A stretch of 64,000 nt of DNA from Oceanobacillus sp. Castelsardo (lineage in GTDB: Bacteria > Bacillota > Bacilli > Bacillales > Amphibacillaceae): assembly GCF_001659985.1 (NCBI RefSeq), contig NZ_LYCS01000004.1, positions 62,001-126,000 on the forward strand. The letters run 5' to 3'. Shown here in pieces: positions 1-8,962 of this stretch; position 1 is the first letter of the stretch; each line of letters begins with the position of its first letter. The notes beneath the pieces were generated by a model that saw only the letters and a program-made list of their open reading frames with translations, ran no database searches and was not told the DNA's origin. The position numbers and the translations under genes are program-made.

Positions 1-333
1 TTGTCCATATTCATAGTTAAACGCTGTAACATCCACATCGTGATGTACAACTTTATTGGAAATGACAACATCCCCAACCTCTAATCGTTCTGAAAATCCT
101 CCCGCTGAACCAGTATTGATAACAGATGTTGGTGAAAATCTCTCATGCATAATTGTTGTAGCCATTGCTGCATTTACCTTACCGATTCCTGATTTTAATA
201 ATACAACTTCTTTCCCATGTAATTGACCTTCTACAAAGAAACAACCAGCAACGGTATGTTCACTTTTATTAGTCATACTTTCTTGTAATAAACTTATTTC
301 TTCATCCATTGCTCCTATTATGCCGATTGTCAT
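1..333 (-). CDS. mtnN: 5'-methylthioadenosine/S-adenosylhomocysteine nucleosidase, N-terminal part
   Basis: The gene enters from the left edge, so only the first 111 residues are present. The enzyme hydrolyses the glycosidic bond of methylthioadenosine and S-adenosylhomocysteine in the cytosolic methionine salvage/SAM recycling route. The translation starts [12 protein letters not shown], the typical start of the family, and contains the NTGSAGG phosphate/base-binding motif near residue 75 and a [11 protein letters not shown] segment at the edge. An ATG six bases upstream (339) is possible, but GGAGG at 344-348 is 10 nt from the ATG at 333 and only 4 nt from the other. It follows yrrS closely, as in B. 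subtilis. Confidence 0.93.
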   Translation of the reverse strand, partial: MTIGIIGAMDEEISLLQESMTNKSEHTVAGCFFVEGQLHGKEVVLLKSGIGKVNAAMATTIMHERFSPTSVINTGSAGGFSERLEVGDVVISNKVVHHDVDVTAFNYEYGQ

Positions 334-361
334 AAACATATTACCTCCATTTTATTTGTGA

Positions 362-994
362 TTACTGATATTTTTTCCAATCATTTTCTTTTAATAATTC
401 AACTTTTGTAGGTTGCCAACCTTCCCCATCATTCCATGCCAAATATACACGATATACCTCTGACTGATTTGAATCCGAAACAGTAGCAATAACTTTTTGA
501 TCGCCACCATTCGCTACCCACCATTCACGATAATTACCTTCTACCAACCCTGTAGCCGTTTGAATAGCTACTGTCATCTCTTTTCGGTCTTGTGAACCTT
601 CTGAGTAATTTACGGTATGTTGACCTTCTTGTTCTGTCCCGACTGCTTCCCAATTTCCTTCATAAGCTTTGACTACATTATCATCTGAAGGATCTACTTC
701 TTCTGTCGTAATTTCTTGCTCTTCGTTTTCTTTTTCTTCGCCACCATTATCGTCTTTTACTATTGACTGATCCTCTTGTTCACTGTTAGTGGTAGTTCCT
801 GTTTCATTTGATGTGTCATTTTGTGCTTGTTCAGTTTCTTCAACGAGGGTACTATCTCCGTCACCAAACAACCAAATACTAATTAAGGAAATAAAAAGGA
901 TAATACCAATAACGATAAAAAATGAAATTAACTTTGTGTTTTTACGACGTTTTTCGTATTTATTAATTCGCGAACCATTTTCTTTTGCAGCCAA
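362..994 (-). CDS. yrrS: YrrS-like DUF1510 membrane-anchored protein
   Basis: A 210-residue protein with a short basic cytoplasmic N-terminus, one membrane segment at about residues 22-44, a long acidic Glu/Asp/Thr-rich linker (about 45-105) and a globular DUF1510 domain (about 108-205) that would lie outside the membrane. The function is not established; in B. subtilis yrrS is next to the penicillin-binding-protein gene pbpI, which suggests an envelope role. Here pbpI is absent and greA follows directly. The start is TTG at 994, supported by a GGGAGGGAG Shine-Dalgarno a few bases upstream. The acidic linker is low complexity and expected to be disordered. Confidence 0.85.
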   Translation of the reverse strand: MAAKENGSRINKYEKRRKNTKLISFFIVIGIILFISLISIWLFGDGDSTLVEETEQAQNDTSNETGTTTNSEQEDQSIVKDDNGGEEKENEEQEITTEEVDPSDDNVVKAYEGNWEAVGTEQEGQHTVNYSEGSQDRKEMTVAIQTATGLVEGNYREWWVANGGDQKVIATVSDSNQSEVYRVYLAWNDGEGWQPTKVELLKENDWKKYQ

Positions 995-1112
995 TAAAAC
1001 TCCCTCCCTACCATATTCTACTATCTTATCATAATTGCAATGCTTTCTAATAATAAAGTATTCATGAAGTGAAACTTATGAGATAATAAAACTTCTTTAC
1101 TAATATCTGCCC

Positions 1113-1145
1113 AAAAATAAAAGCAGGAGTAGACTTCTCCTGCTT
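1113..1145 (-). terminator. Rho-independent terminator of greA
   Basis: Inverted repeat AAGCAGGAG (1121-1129) and CTCCTGCTT (1137-1145), followed on the minus strand by a TTATTTTT tract. It lies just after the greA stop codon. Confidence 0.85.
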
Positions 1146-1152
1146 CATTTGG

Positions 1153-1629
1153 CTATTCTACTTTTATAATTTTAACTTGTATATCTCCACCAGGGGTTGA
1201 AACAGTTACTTCTGAACCAATTTCTTTACCTATTAAGCTTTTCGCCATAGGAGAATCATTTGAGATTTTTCCTTCAAAAGGATCTGCCTCAGCACTTCCA
1301 ACTATGGTATATGTTTCTTCTTCACCCTCAGGAAGTTCTACAAAAGTTACAGATTTTCCTAATGATACGATATTCGCATTTGCTTCATCATTTTCAATAA
1401 TTACAGCATTACGGATCATCTTTTCAAGTTGTGTAATTCGTTGTTCAACAAAAGCTTGTTCATCCTTTGCCGCATCGTACTCAGAGTTCTCCGATAAATC
1501 GCCAAAATCGCGAGCTATTTTAATGCGTTCCACTACCTCTTGTCTTCTATCCGTTTTTAAAAATTCTAATTCCTTTTCAAGTTTCTCTTTTCCCTCAGTT
1601 GTCATGTAATAACTTTTCTCTACAGCCAT
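1153..1629 (-). CDS. greA: Transcription elongation factor GreA
   Basis: A 158-residue protein, the usual GreA length. It enters the secondary channel of RNA polymerase and stimulates cleavage of backtracked transcripts. The N-terminal coiled coil (about 1-75) carries the acidic tip [16 protein letters not shown] around residues 45-60, which positions the catalytic magnesium. The C-terminal FKBP-like domain (about 80-158) contains the [18 protein letters not shown] region. ATG at 1629 is preceded by AAAGGAG. It is downstream of udk in the same direction and ends at a clear terminator. Confidence 0.97.
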   Translation of the reverse strand: MAVEKSYYMTTEGKEKLEKELEFLKTDRRQEVVERIKIARDFGDLSENSEYDAAKDEQAFVEQRITQLEKMIRNAVIIENDEANANIVSLGKSVTFVELPEGEEETYTIVGSAEADPFEGKISNDSPMAKSLIGKEIGSEVTVSTPGGDIQVKIIKVE

Positions 1630-1749
1630 TTAAAACACTCCTTTTCACACTAAACATATCAAATGAACGTTGTATTACATTCAAAATACTAATAGTTATA
1701 ATTATGCTAATCATTACTATGGCAGAATTTCAACAAATAATCAAGAATT

Positions 1750-2391
1750 TTATTTGTTATTTTCATGCTTTTTTGATAATATATTTTCAATTTTAGAAGC
1801 CATTAAATCAATCGCTACATGGTTTTCTCCACCTTCTGGAATGATGATATCTGCATAACGTTTCGTTGGCTCTATAAACTGTAAATGAGATGGTCTTACC
1901 TCATTTAGATATTGTTCAATTACTGAATCCAAGGATCTACCTCGTTCTTTAATATCGCGACTAAGGCGTCTTATAATTCGAATATCAGAATCTGTATCCA
2001 CGAATACTTTAATATCCATTAAATTAACTAAACGTGGATCCTCTAGAATCAGGATACCTTCAATAATGATGACATCCTTTGGCTCGATCAAAATAGTTTC
2101 GTTCGAACGAGTATGTAACTTATAATCATAAACTGGTTTGTTTATCGATTTATTGTCTAATAAATCATGTAAATGCTCAATAAGTAAATCATTATCAAAT
2201 GCTAGAGGATGATCATAATTCGTCTTTAATCTATCTTCAAACGGAAGGTGACTTTGGTCTTTATAATAATAATCCTGTTCTATAACCAAAATGGTTTTAT
2301 CGGAAAATTTATTACAAATAGATTTGGTCACGGAAGTTTTACCACTACCACTGCCACCAGTAACTCCAATAATAACTGGTTTTCTTTTCAT
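1750..2391 (-). CDS. udk: Uridine kinase
   Basis: A 213-residue P-loop kinase that phosphorylates uridine and cytidine to UMP and CMP in pyrimidine salvage. The Walker A motif [13 protein letters not shown] is at residues 9-21, followed by the EQDYYYKD segment and the [17 protein letters not shown] lid/nucleoside region typical of the family. ATG at 2391 has an upstream AAAGGAG. It is downstream of trmR and upstream of greA. In B. subtilis two U32 peptidase genes (yrrN, yrrO) lie between udk and the methyltransferase; here the gap is only 15 nt. Confidence 0.97.
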   Translation of the reverse strand: MKRKPVIIGVTGGSGSGKTSVTKSICNKFSDKTILVIEQDYYYKDQSHLPFEDRLKTNYDHPLAFDNDLLIEHLHDLLDNKSINKPVYDYKLHTRSNETILIEPKDVIIIEGILILEDPRLVNLMDIKVFVDTDSDIRIIRRLSRDIKERGRSLDSVIEQYLNEVRPSHLQFIEPTKRYADIIIPEGGENHVAIDLMASKIENILSKKHENNK

Positions 2392-2406
2392 AAATTTAAC
2401 TCCTTT

Positions 2407-3045
2407 TTACTTGTAACTACTTAGAGCGACTCCATCTCCAATTGGTATAATTGACGTATTAAATTCAGGCTGATTCATAAGAAAATCATTATATTTTATT
2501 ATTTTTTCAACCATTTTTTCATATCGCTTAGGGCTTACTTCAGGATTAGCTACATATCCTCTAAACAACACATTATCCGTAATAATTAATCCATCTGAAT
2601 TCAACAACGGTAAAGAAAGTTCAAAAAACCGTTGATACTGCCCTTTTGCAGCATCAATAAATATTAAATCAAACTTTTCTTCTTTATCCATTAATTCTTC
2701 AAGCTTCTCTAAAGCATCTCCAAAAATAACATCGATATTCTTTTCTTTATTCAAATGTTTAATATTTTGAATAGCTTGTTTATAACGAACATCATCTCTT
2801 TCAATTGTCACAATCTGAGATTTTGGACATGCATCATGCATTCGTAGGGCCGAATAACCTATTGCTGTTCCTATTTCTAGAATTCTTTTTGGTTTTTTAA
2901 TTTGAATAATTTGTGTTACAAAATGCATACTAACCTGATCCATAATGGGAATACTGTCTATTTTAGCTTGTTCCTCTATCTCTTTAATCCAAGTTTCCTT
3001 TTCCGGAAGTATATGTAGTAAATAGTTATTAATTAAATCATCCAT
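2407..3045 (-). CDS. trmR: SAM-dependent O-methyltransferase, probable tRNA 5-hydroxyuridine methyltransferase TrmR (YrrM)
   Basis: A class I methyltransferase of the catechol-O-methyltransferase-like family. SAM-binding motif ILEIGTAIGYS is at about residues 55-65 and FDLIFIDAAKGQYQ at about 130-143. In B. subtilis the orthologue YrrM/TrmR converts ho5U34 of tRNA to mo5U34; that role is carried over by orthology and position. The reading frame stays open upstream to 3114, but this extension is the repeat hairpin at 3066-3120, and AAAGAGG at 3054-3060 fits a start at ATG 3045 (spacing 8) or 3048. The predicted length is 212 residues. The partner genes trhP1/trhP2 (yrrN/yrrO) are missing from this locus. 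Confidence 0.88.
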   Translation of the reverse strand: MDDLINNYLLHILPEKETWIKEIEEQAKIDSIPIMDQVSMHFVTQIIQIKKPKRILEIGTAIGYSALRMHDACPKSQIVTIERDDVRYKQAIQNIKHLNKEKNIDVIFGDALEKLEELMDKEEKFDLIFIDAAKGQYQRFFELSLPLLNSDGLIITDNVLFRGYVANPEVSPKRYEKMVEKIIKYNDFLMNQPEFNTSIIPIGDGVALSSYK

Positions 3046-3065
3046 CATAAGTACCTCTTTCATTA

Positions 3066-3120
3066 TTAGAAAACTTAGCGTTCGCTTTTGTTTGGGCGAA
3101 TGCCTTAATTGCACTTATGC
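3066..3120. repeat. Dispersed hairpin repeat, family 1 (copy 1)
   Basis: Begins TTAGAAAACTTAGCGTTCGC and continues to a complementary arm GGGCGAATGCCTTAATTGCACTTATGC. It ends 8 nt before the Shine-Dalgarno of trmR and so lies in its 5' leader. Related copies are at 10297, 25703, 42293 and 59254. Confidence 0.75.
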
Positions 3121-3152
3121 AGGTGAAGAAAATTAATACTTTCTTCACCTGC
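3119..3152 (-). terminator. Strong hairpin downstream of mltG
   Basis: A 13-bp perfect inverted repeat (GCAGGTGAAGAAA at 3119-3131 and its complement at 3140-3152, 8-nt loop) lies between the mltG stop and trmR. No U tract follows on either strand, so it may be an attenuator or RNA-stability element and not a full terminator. Confidence 0.5.
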
Positions 3153-3194
3153 AAAAATTAGAAGTGTGATCCTATGTCTCATTTTTTTATTATT

Positions 3195-4304
3195 TTAATT
3201 TAAATATTTTTTTATATTTTCACTATGTTCTTCATAGGTTTTCGCATAATGTATTTTTCCTTCATGGTCATGCAAGAAAAATACATAGTCGGAATTCTCA
3301 GGTTGCAATACGGCCTCTAAAGAACTTTTAGAAAAATTCGCAATTGGACCAATCGGTAAACCGTTGATTCGATAGGTATTATATGGTGATTCTACTTCTA
3401 AATGTTTATATAGGGTTGTCTCTAGGTGTTCTCCAAGCGCATATGCAACTGTAGGATCCGTTTCAAGTCGCATTCCTTTTTCTAATCGGTTATAAAATAC
3501 ACCCGCGATTTCTTTTCTTTGAACATTATTACTTGCCTCTTTTTCAACAAGTGAAGCAAAGGTTAACACTTCATGAAGACTAAATTTACTGTTTTCAATT
3601 TGATCCATATAAGGTGATACAACATCTTGTGTCTGAGAAACCATCCCTTCTATTATAGATCGGATGGAGGGCTTCTCTTCATAATATAAGTAAGTGGCAG
3701 CAAATAAATATCCTTCTAATGGAGAAATAATTTCATCCTGTAATATGTCTTTTGGTAAAATAGAATATTTTCTCATCAACTCAGATATAAAATCTCTATC
3801 GTTAACAACGTTTAAAAATTTTTCTTTTGAAAAATAAAAATCTTTTGCATAAATATCAGCTATTTGATCTATAGTTAGCCCTTCAGGAATCGTAACAGTA
3901 TATAATGCTGTTGCTTTCCCCATTTGTAAGCTTTCCGTGATTTCATCTAGAGTCATGGATGGAGTGAACGTATAACTCCCCGGTTGTAAGTTGGATTCGT
4001 TATTTAATTTTATATATAATAGATAGATAATAGCATTTTTGATAACACCGTTTTCTTCTAAAATACTAGCTATTGAAGAAGAAGAAGAACCTAAAGGGAT
4101 TTCTACGATAATTTCCTTATCACTACTAGGATCCACCGGTTTAAGTGCGGATTTCACGTAAAAATAGCCAGCAATTCCACTTAAACCTATTATTAAAACG
4201 ATTGCTAGAATTACCAAAGATACTATCTTTCTGACCTTACTTGCTTCTTCATTCGTCGCAATGAGATTGTCCACAAACTTACCATTTGATTTCTTTTTGG
4301 ACAT
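3195..4304 (-). CDS. mltG: Endolytic murein transglycosylase MltG (YceG/YrrL)
   Basis: A 369-residue membrane protein. A lysine-rich cytoplasmic tail is followed by one transmembrane helix at about residues 27-50 and an extracellular YceG domain. The catalytic glutamate is in the LVEKEAS motif at about residue 250, followed by the conserved RLETDPTVAYALG region. MltG cleaves nascent peptidoglycan strands and sets glycan length. ATG at 4304 follows AGAGGGGG with good spacing; the frame is open 45 nt further upstream, but that part has no ribosome site. It is downstream of the yrzB operon terminator and upstream of trmR. Confidence 0.94.
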   Translation of the reverse strand: MSKKKSNGKFVDNLIATNEEASKVRKIVSLVILAIVLIIGLSGIAGYFYVKSALKPVDPSSDKEIIVEIPLGSSSSSIASILEENGVIKNAIIYLLYIKLNNESNLQPGSYTFTPSMTLDEITESLQMGKATALYTVTIPEGLTIDQIADIYAKDFYFSKEKFLNVVNDRDFISELMRKYSILPKDILQDEIISPLEGYLFAATYLYYEEKPSIRSIIEGMVSQTQDVVSPYMDQIENSKFSLHEVLTFASLVEKEASNNVQRKEIAGVFYNRLEKGMRLETDPTVAYALGEHLETTLYKHLEVESPYNTYRINGLPIGPIANFSKSSLEAVLQPENSDYVFFLHDHEGKIHYAKTYEEHSENIKKYLN

Positions 4305-4648
4305 TTGGTTTCCCCCTCTCATTCGACTTATTATACTAAAAAAGGGCAATATTATCCATGATTTTCACTAAAACCATAGGATGTTTGAATAGTTGGTATT
4401 CTCTATTCGATTACGGAATTCCATAGTTGCATTTCTGAGAATCTTTAATGTAGGGCGGGTTAGCGAAGTCCCGGACGCCTAATTTCTTAGGATCTAAGGG
4501 CGATTCTCTTTGGATTCACTCCCATGAAAAAACTGATACCAAAATAGGTATCAGTTCGGTTGCTTTCATAAAGAAGACTTGGTTCAGGCGGAGTTTTAAC
4601 TTCACATGAAACTCAGTCGCCCTTATTTCGAAGCTTGGGGTAGATAAA
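4305..4648. other. 344-nt intergenic region with nested inverted repeats
   Basis: No gene is supported here. The sequence AAGGGCGA at 4497-4504 has its complement TCGCCCTT at 4617-4624, and a perfect terminator hairpin sits inside (4531-4556). The outer part (about 4440-4500) is relatively GC-rich and contains GGACGCCTAATTTCTTAGGATC. A related TCGCCCTTAT segment occurs at 5740-5749 downstream of alaS. The region probably holds a small palindromic repeat element plus the mltG promoter, which I cannot assign. Confidence 0.5.
4525..4556 (-). terminator. Terminator of the ireB-ruvX-yrzB operon
   Basis: Perfect 10-bp stem AACTGATACC/GGTATCAGTT (4531-4540 and 4547-4556), followed on the minus strand by TTTTTT. 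Confidence 0.9.
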
Positions 4649-4930
4649 TTAAGAATCCAACTCTTCATCAGCAAGAGTATTCAACATTTCTTCAACCATT
4701 TCCCATTCCTCATCAGACTCAATTGGAAATAACGTTATATCCTCTTTTTCCGTTTCCTCATATCTAAAAGCGTAAACCTCTACTTCTTCATCATCAGCTT
4801 GTTCAACAGGTACTACCGCAATATATGAGTTTCCTGTTTGATCAACATCGAAAGTAAAAAGAACTTCAAATAAATGTTCTTCTCCATTCTCATCAGGAAC
4901 AATAATACGTTCTTTTTTATCTAGTGACAC
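4649..4930 (-). CDS. yrzB: DUF1292 family protein YrzB
   Basis: A small, strongly acidic 93-residue protein of the DUF1292 family. It begins with a short basic stretch and IIVPDENGEEHLFEVLF, then an acidic C-terminal half. The molecular function is unknown. The start is GTG at 4930, 7 nt after a GAGGTGA Shine-Dalgarno. It is the last gene of a three-gene operon (ireB, ruvX, yrzB; gap to ruvX 9 nt), an arrangement conserved across Firmicutes. The operon link to the PASTA-kinase substrate IreB and the resolvase-like RuvX is seen, but no mechanism follows from it. Confidence 0.93.
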   Translation of the reverse strand: MSLDKKERIIVPDENGEEHLFEVLFTFDVDQTGNSYIAVVPVEQADDEEVEVYAFRYEETEKEDITLFPIESDEEWEMVEEMLNTLADEELDS

Positions 4931-4939
4931 ACTCTCACC

Positions 4940-5353
4940 TCATTTTTGATCTAAGTATCCTTGTAATATCATGACTGCAGCCATTTTATCAATGACTTTT
5001 TTCCTTTTTTTTCGGCTAACATCAGCTTGTAACAAGATTCTCTCGGCCGCCATAGTTGTTAATCTTTCATCCCACATAACAGTTGGAATGTTAAAAGTTT
5101 CTTCAATATGTTCTGCAAATCGTTGGGATGCTTCTCCACGTTCACCAATCGTACCATTCATGTTTTTAGGAAGACCAACTATAGCCTTACTAATTTCATG
5201 TTCTTTTATTATTTTAGAAAGTTCTTCATCTGCTGATGTTATATTGGTTTCATCCCAATAAATTGTAGTTAATCCTTGTGCTGTCCACCCGAGTGCATCA
5301 CTTATTGCGACTCCAATTGTTTTGGAGCCAACATCAAATCCTATTATTTTCAT
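4940..5353 (-). CDS. ruvX: RNase H-fold nuclease RuvX/YqgF (YrrK)
   Basis: A 137-residue member of the YqgF family, RNase H-like, proposed as a Holliday-junction resolvase and shown in E. coli to act in 16S pre-rRNA 5' end processing. Conserved pieces are [16 protein letters not shown] (residues 3-18, first catalytic Asp), [10 protein letters not shown] around 60-69, WDERLTT near 95-101 and the C-terminal [14 protein letters not shown]. The start abuts the ireB stop with no gap, so the two are translationally coupled. Confidence 0.95.
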   Translation of the reverse strand: MKIIGFDVGSKTIGVAISDALGWTAQGLTTIYWDETNITSADEELSKIIKEHEISKAIVGLPKNMNGTIGERGEASQRFAEHIEETFNIPTVMWDERLTTMAAERILLQADVSRKKRKKVIDKMAAVMILQGYLDQK

Positions 5354-5620
5354 TTAATCCGCCTTTTTTTGTTCCAAATAAGATTTCACTAGTTCTTCTA
5401 TTACTTCGTCACGTTCAACTTTTCTTATTAGATTTCTGGCATCATTATACCTTGGAATATATGCCGGATCACCTGATAATAAATATCCAACAATTTGATT
5501 AATTGGATTGTAACCCTTCTCTTTTAAAGAACCATGGACCGTGAAAAGAATTTCTTTTATGTCCTGTTCGTATGGTTCTTCGGAAAAGTTAAACTTCATT
5601 GTTTTATCAATTGAACTCAT
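5354..5620 (-). CDS. ireB: IreB family regulatory phosphoprotein (UPF0297, YrzL)
   Basis: An 88-residue protein almost wholly made of the UPF0297/IreB domain, with the conserved MKFNF and [23 protein letters not shown] segments. In Enterococcus faecalis IreB is phosphorylated by the PASTA kinase IreK on N-terminal threonines and affects cephalosporin resistance; here Thr7 is in the matching place. ATG at 5620 is preceded by a GGGGTG ribosome site. It is the first gene of the operon with ruvX and yrzB and has its own promoter candidate at 5668-5696. Confidence 0.94.
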   Translation of the reverse strand: MSSIDKTMKFNFSEEPYEQDIKEILFTVHGSLKEKGYNPINQIVGYLLSGDPAYIPRYNDARNLIRKVERDEVIEELVKSYLEQKKAD

Positions 5621-5667
5621 TTTGACACCCCGTTCTTAGAAAAACTATCATTTACTTAACTATTGGA

Positions 5668-5696
5668 AGCATACCATATGTTTATATAAAGTTAAA
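5668..5696 (-). promoter_or_regulatory. Candidate sigma-A promoter of the ireB operon
   Basis: Minus strand: TTTAAC (5696-5691), 17-bp spacer, TATGCT (5673-5668) with an extended TGG just upstream of the -10. Confidence 0.5.
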
Positions 5697-5699
5697 CTT

Positions 5700-5734
5700 A
5701 TTCAGTGGGTGTATTGTTCCAACTCCCACTGAAT
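5700..5734 (-). terminator. Hairpin downstream of alaS
   Basis: Perfect 10-bp arms ATTCAGTGGG and CCCACTGAAT (5700-5709 and 5725-5734), followed on the minus strand by AAGTTTAACTTT. It is probably the alaS terminator. The rest of the 5621-5959 gap holds the ireB promoter and a GC-richer stretch at 5735-5800, which includes a TCGCCCTTAT piece shared with the region upstream of mltG. Confidence 0.6.
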
Positions 5735-5959
5735 ATTAATCGCCCTTATCAGGATTCTACTTTCTGACGGCCCCACTTACAATTCATGTTTTTAACTCAA
5801 TTCCTCGAAATGCAGGCCTTCAATCATAAAAACGCGATAAAACATAAAATGTCGAATATTACTGTGTTCATTGTAACATGTAAGTAAATAAAGTGAAACA
5901 TAGTAGGTGGAAAAATTTCCTTAATCCTTTTTATAGCATTTTACATTATTCTTTATTAC

Positions 5960-8599
5960 TTATTTGGTTTTCTCCAGCACGTAATCTTTTGCAAATCGAA
6001 CAGCTTCAGAGATTTTTGCGGGATCTTTTCCTCCTGCTTGAGCCATATCTGGGCGACCTCCTCCGCCACCTCCACAAATTTGTGCAGCTTGTTTAATTAA
6101 TTTACCTGCATGGAAACCTTGCTCAACCAAATCCTTGGATACGCCAGAAGCAAGTTGAACTTTTCCATTATTCTCAGTTGCCAACAAAATAATACAAGAA
6201 CCTAGTTTTTGTTTTAGATCGTCAATCATATTTCTTAACTGATTCATATCTTTCACATGAACTTGTTGTGCTAATAAATTGACACCCTCAATGCTTTCAA
6301 CTTGTTCCAAAACCTGTGAACTTTCTGCATTTGCAATTTTGGCACTTAATGATTCGTTTTCTTTTTGCAATTGTTTTATTTCATGGAATAGATGATCAAT
6401 GCGTTCTGGTAGATTTTCCTCTTTTGTTTTTAATAAACTTGCTGTGGAATGTAAAATATTTAATTTTTCATTTAAAAATTGATAAGCTTCTTTACTAGTT
6501 ACAGCCTCAATCCTTCTTGTACCTGCACCTATTCCACTTTCTGAAACAAGTTTAAATAACCCGATGTCAGATGTGTTTCTAACATGGCATCCCCCACATA
6601 GCTCTAAACTATAGTCCCCCATTTGAACAACGCGAACAATATCTCCATATTTTTCACCAAATAGTGCCATAGCTCCCATTTCTTTTGCTTCTTGTAGTTT
6701 TTTAAGATTTATTTCTACCGGAATTGCTTCCCATACTTTCTCATTTACGATTTCTTCTATTTTCTTTAGCTCTTCATCAGATACCGGATTAAAATGAGAG
6801 AAGTCAAATCGTAATCTTTCTGGTGTAACTAAAGATCCTGCCTGATTCACATGGGAACCAAGTACATCTTTCAACGCTTGATGCAGTAAGTGTGTTGCAG
6901 AGTGGTTCTTAATGATTGATTGACGGAATTCAAAATCTACAACAGCTTTTACAGAATCATTTACGTTAAATTCTCCGTCTTTGACAACAATTCGATGGAT
7001 ATTTTGACCTTTTGGTGATTTTTGTACATCTTCAACAAACGCAGAGGACTTTTCAGTATAAATCCATCCCTTGTCAGCTACTTGTCCACCACTTTCTGCA
7101 TAAAATGGAGTTTTATTTAGAAAAAGGAAAACTGTATCTCCTACTTTAGCAGTATTGATCATTTCATTTCCATCAAATAATGCTGCGACCTTGGTTTCTA
7201 CCTCTACATTTTCATACCCAATAAATTCACTGTCAATTTTTATTTCACTTAATACCGTATCTTGAACCTGCATAGACTCTACCTTTTGTCTTGCGTTTCT
7301 TGCTCTACTACGTTGTTTTTCCATTTCTTGATTATAACCATCTTGATCAATGGAAAAACCATGCTCTTCTACATATTCCTCTGTTAATTCTTTAGGGAAT
7401 CCATAGGTGTCATATAAACGAAATACTTCTTTCCCAGGGAATACCTTACTTCCATTTGCTTTCTCTTTTTCGATAATGGTCGTTAATATTTCTAATCCAT
7501 CATTTAATGTTTCATGGAAACGTTCTTCCTCTACTTTTACAACAGATTCAATAAAGTCTCTTTGTTTTATTACCTCTGGGTAGAAATCCTTCATAATTTC
7601 CCCAACTGTTTCCACTAATTCATACATAAATGGCTTATTAATACCAATTTCTTTAGCAAATCTAACAGCTCTGCGTAGAAGTCTTCTTAATACATAACCT
7701 CTACCCTCATTAGAAGGTAGTGCACCATCACCAACAGCAAAACTAACGGTACGAATATGGTCAGCAATTACTTTAAATGCAGTGTCACTCTCTACTGATT
7801 TTCCATAATTCGTTGTCGCTAATTCTTCTGTCTTACGAATGATTGGTAAAAACAAGTCAGTTTCAAAGTTTGTAGGTGTATTTTGTATAACTGAAGTTAC
7901 ACGTTCCAATCCCATACCAGTATCTATATTTTTCTTAGGTAAAGGCGTATACGTATGATCCGAATTATGATTAAATTGAGAGAAAACTAAGTTCCAAATT
8001 TCTAAATAACGGCTGTTTTCTCCACCAGGATATAATTCCGGATCATTCGGGTCGTTCCCAAATTCTTCTCCTCTATCATAAAAGATCTCCGTGTTTGGAC
8101 CACTTGGACCTTCACCAATGTCCCAGAAGTTCTCTTCTATACGAATAATTCTTTCTTTCGGCAATTTAATATCGTTTAACCAAAAATCATAAGCTTCATC
8201 ATCTTCAGGATGAACCGTAACAGATAGTAATTCTGAATCTAAATTCAACCATTTTTCATCAGTTAAAAATTCCCAAGCCCATTCAATCGCTTCTTTTTTA
8301 AAATAATCGCCAATGGAAAAGTTACCTAACATTTCAAAAAATGTATGGTGGCGGGCTGTATATCCAACATTTTCGATATCATTTGTACGAATTGCTTTTT
8401 GAGCATTAACAATACGTGGATTTTCTGGTATCACTCGACCATCAAAATATTTTTTTAAAGTTGCTACCCCACTATTAATCCATAATAAAGTCGGATCATC
8501 TTTAGGTACTAAAGAAACACTAGGTTCTACACGATGACCTTTTTCTTTAAAAAAATCAATATACATTTGTCTAATTTCTGCTGATGTTAATTGTTTCAT
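5960..8599 (-). CDS. alaS: Alanyl-tRNA synthetase
   Basis: A full-length class II synthetase of 879 residues. The aminoacylation domain starts with the family motif [17 protein letters not shown]. The editing domain carries the [11 protein letters not shown] zinc motif, with the second half LCGGCHV about 100 residues later. The C-terminal C-Ala domain ends with a glycine-rich [15 protein letters not shown] segment. ATG at 8599 follows GGAGGATTA. The gene is preceded by a T-box leader with an Ala (GCU) specifier and its own promoter, so expression should rise when tRNA-Ala is uncharged. Confidence 0.98.
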   Translation of the reverse strand: MKQLTSAEIRQMYIDFFKEKGHRVEPSVSLVPKDDPTLLWINSGVATLKKYFDGRVIPENPRIVNAQKAIRTNDIENVGYTARHHTFFEMLGNFSIGDYFKKEAIEWAWEFLTDEKWLNLDSELLSVTVHPEDDEAYDFWLNDIKLPKERIIRIEENFWDIGEGPSGPNTEIFYDRGEEFGNDPNDPELYPGGENSRYLEIWNLVFSQFNHNSDHTYTPLPKKNIDTGMGLERVTSVIQNTPTNFETDLFLPIIRKTEELATTNYGKSVESDTAFKVIADHIRTVSFAVGDGALPSNEGRGYVLRRLLRRAVRFAKEIGINKPFMYELVETVGEIMKDFYPEVIKQRDFIESVVKVEEERFHETLNDGLEILTTIIEKEKANGSKVFPGKEVFRLYDTYGFPKELTEEYVEEHGFSIDQDGYNQEMEKQRSRARNARQKVESMQVQDTVLSEIKIDSEFIGYENVEVETKVAALFDGNEMINTAKVGDTVFLFLNKTPFYAESGGQVADKGWIYTEKSSAFVEDVQKSPKGQNIHRIVVKDGEFNVNDSVKAVVDFEFRQSIIKNHSATHLLHQALKDVLGSHVNQAGSLVTPERLRFDFSHFNPVSDEELKKIEEIVNEKVWEAIPVEINLKKLQEAKEMGAMALFGEKYGDIVRVVQMGDYSLELCGGCHVRNTSDIGLFKLVSESGIGAGTRRIEAVTSKEAYQFLNEKLNILHSTASLLKTKEENLPERIDHLFHEIKQLQKENESLSAKIANAESSQVLEQVESIEGVNLLAQQVHVKDMNQLRNMIDDLKQKLGSCIILLATENNGKVQLASGVSKDLVEQGFHAGKLIKQAAQICGGGGGGRPDMAQAGGKDPAKISEAVRFAKDYVLEKTK

Positions 8600-8631
8600 A
8601 CATTAATCCTCCATTGTTGACATAATAATAA

Positions 8632-8928
8632 CTAAAAAAATCTCCTCTCTGCATGAATGCAGGGACGAGATTTATTCGCGGTACCACCCTTTTTATGAAC
8701 GAATTATTCAGTTCATCACTTATATCATCATAACGGTATGAGACCGACGAGTATTAATCGCACTCCAGTGTAGCTTTCCACGATAATGAACTAGGATTTT
8801 TTCCAGCCAATGAAAACCCTTCTCTGAGAGCCAAACTATCATGTACTTTTCACTTTCAACGTTTTTATTCATTTATTGATATAATTTTCCTTATTCCATT
8901 ACTTTATACTTTAAGAAAATTAAGCTTT
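8632..8928 (-). promoter_or_regulatory. T-box leader of alaS, specifier GCU (Ala)
   Basis: On the minus strand the T-box sequence AGGGTGGTACCGCG is at 8690-8677. It is followed by a terminator, AATCTCGTCCCTGCATTCATGCAG and its complement, ending in TTTTTTT at about 8640-8633. The specifier region reads GAAAGCTACACTGG, placing GCU at 8774-8772. The same GAA-N-codon register is seen in the other two T-boxes of this window. Confidence 0.93.
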
Positions 8929-8933
8929 CCTAA

Positions 8934-8962
8934 AGTATAAAAAATATTGAAGTACTTGTCAA
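8934..8962 (-). promoter_or_regulatory. Sigma-A promoter of the alaS T-box transcript
   Basis: Minus strand: TTGACA (8962-8957), 17-bp spacer, TATACT (8939-8934). The -35 overlaps the stop codon of yrrI. The -10 lies in one arm of an inverted repeat (about 8906-8940). Confidence 0.8.

Noticed and set aside
3046-3114. 23-codon N-terminal extension of trmR
   Set aside because: Encoded by the repeat hairpin; the ribosome site at 3054-3060 lies inside it.
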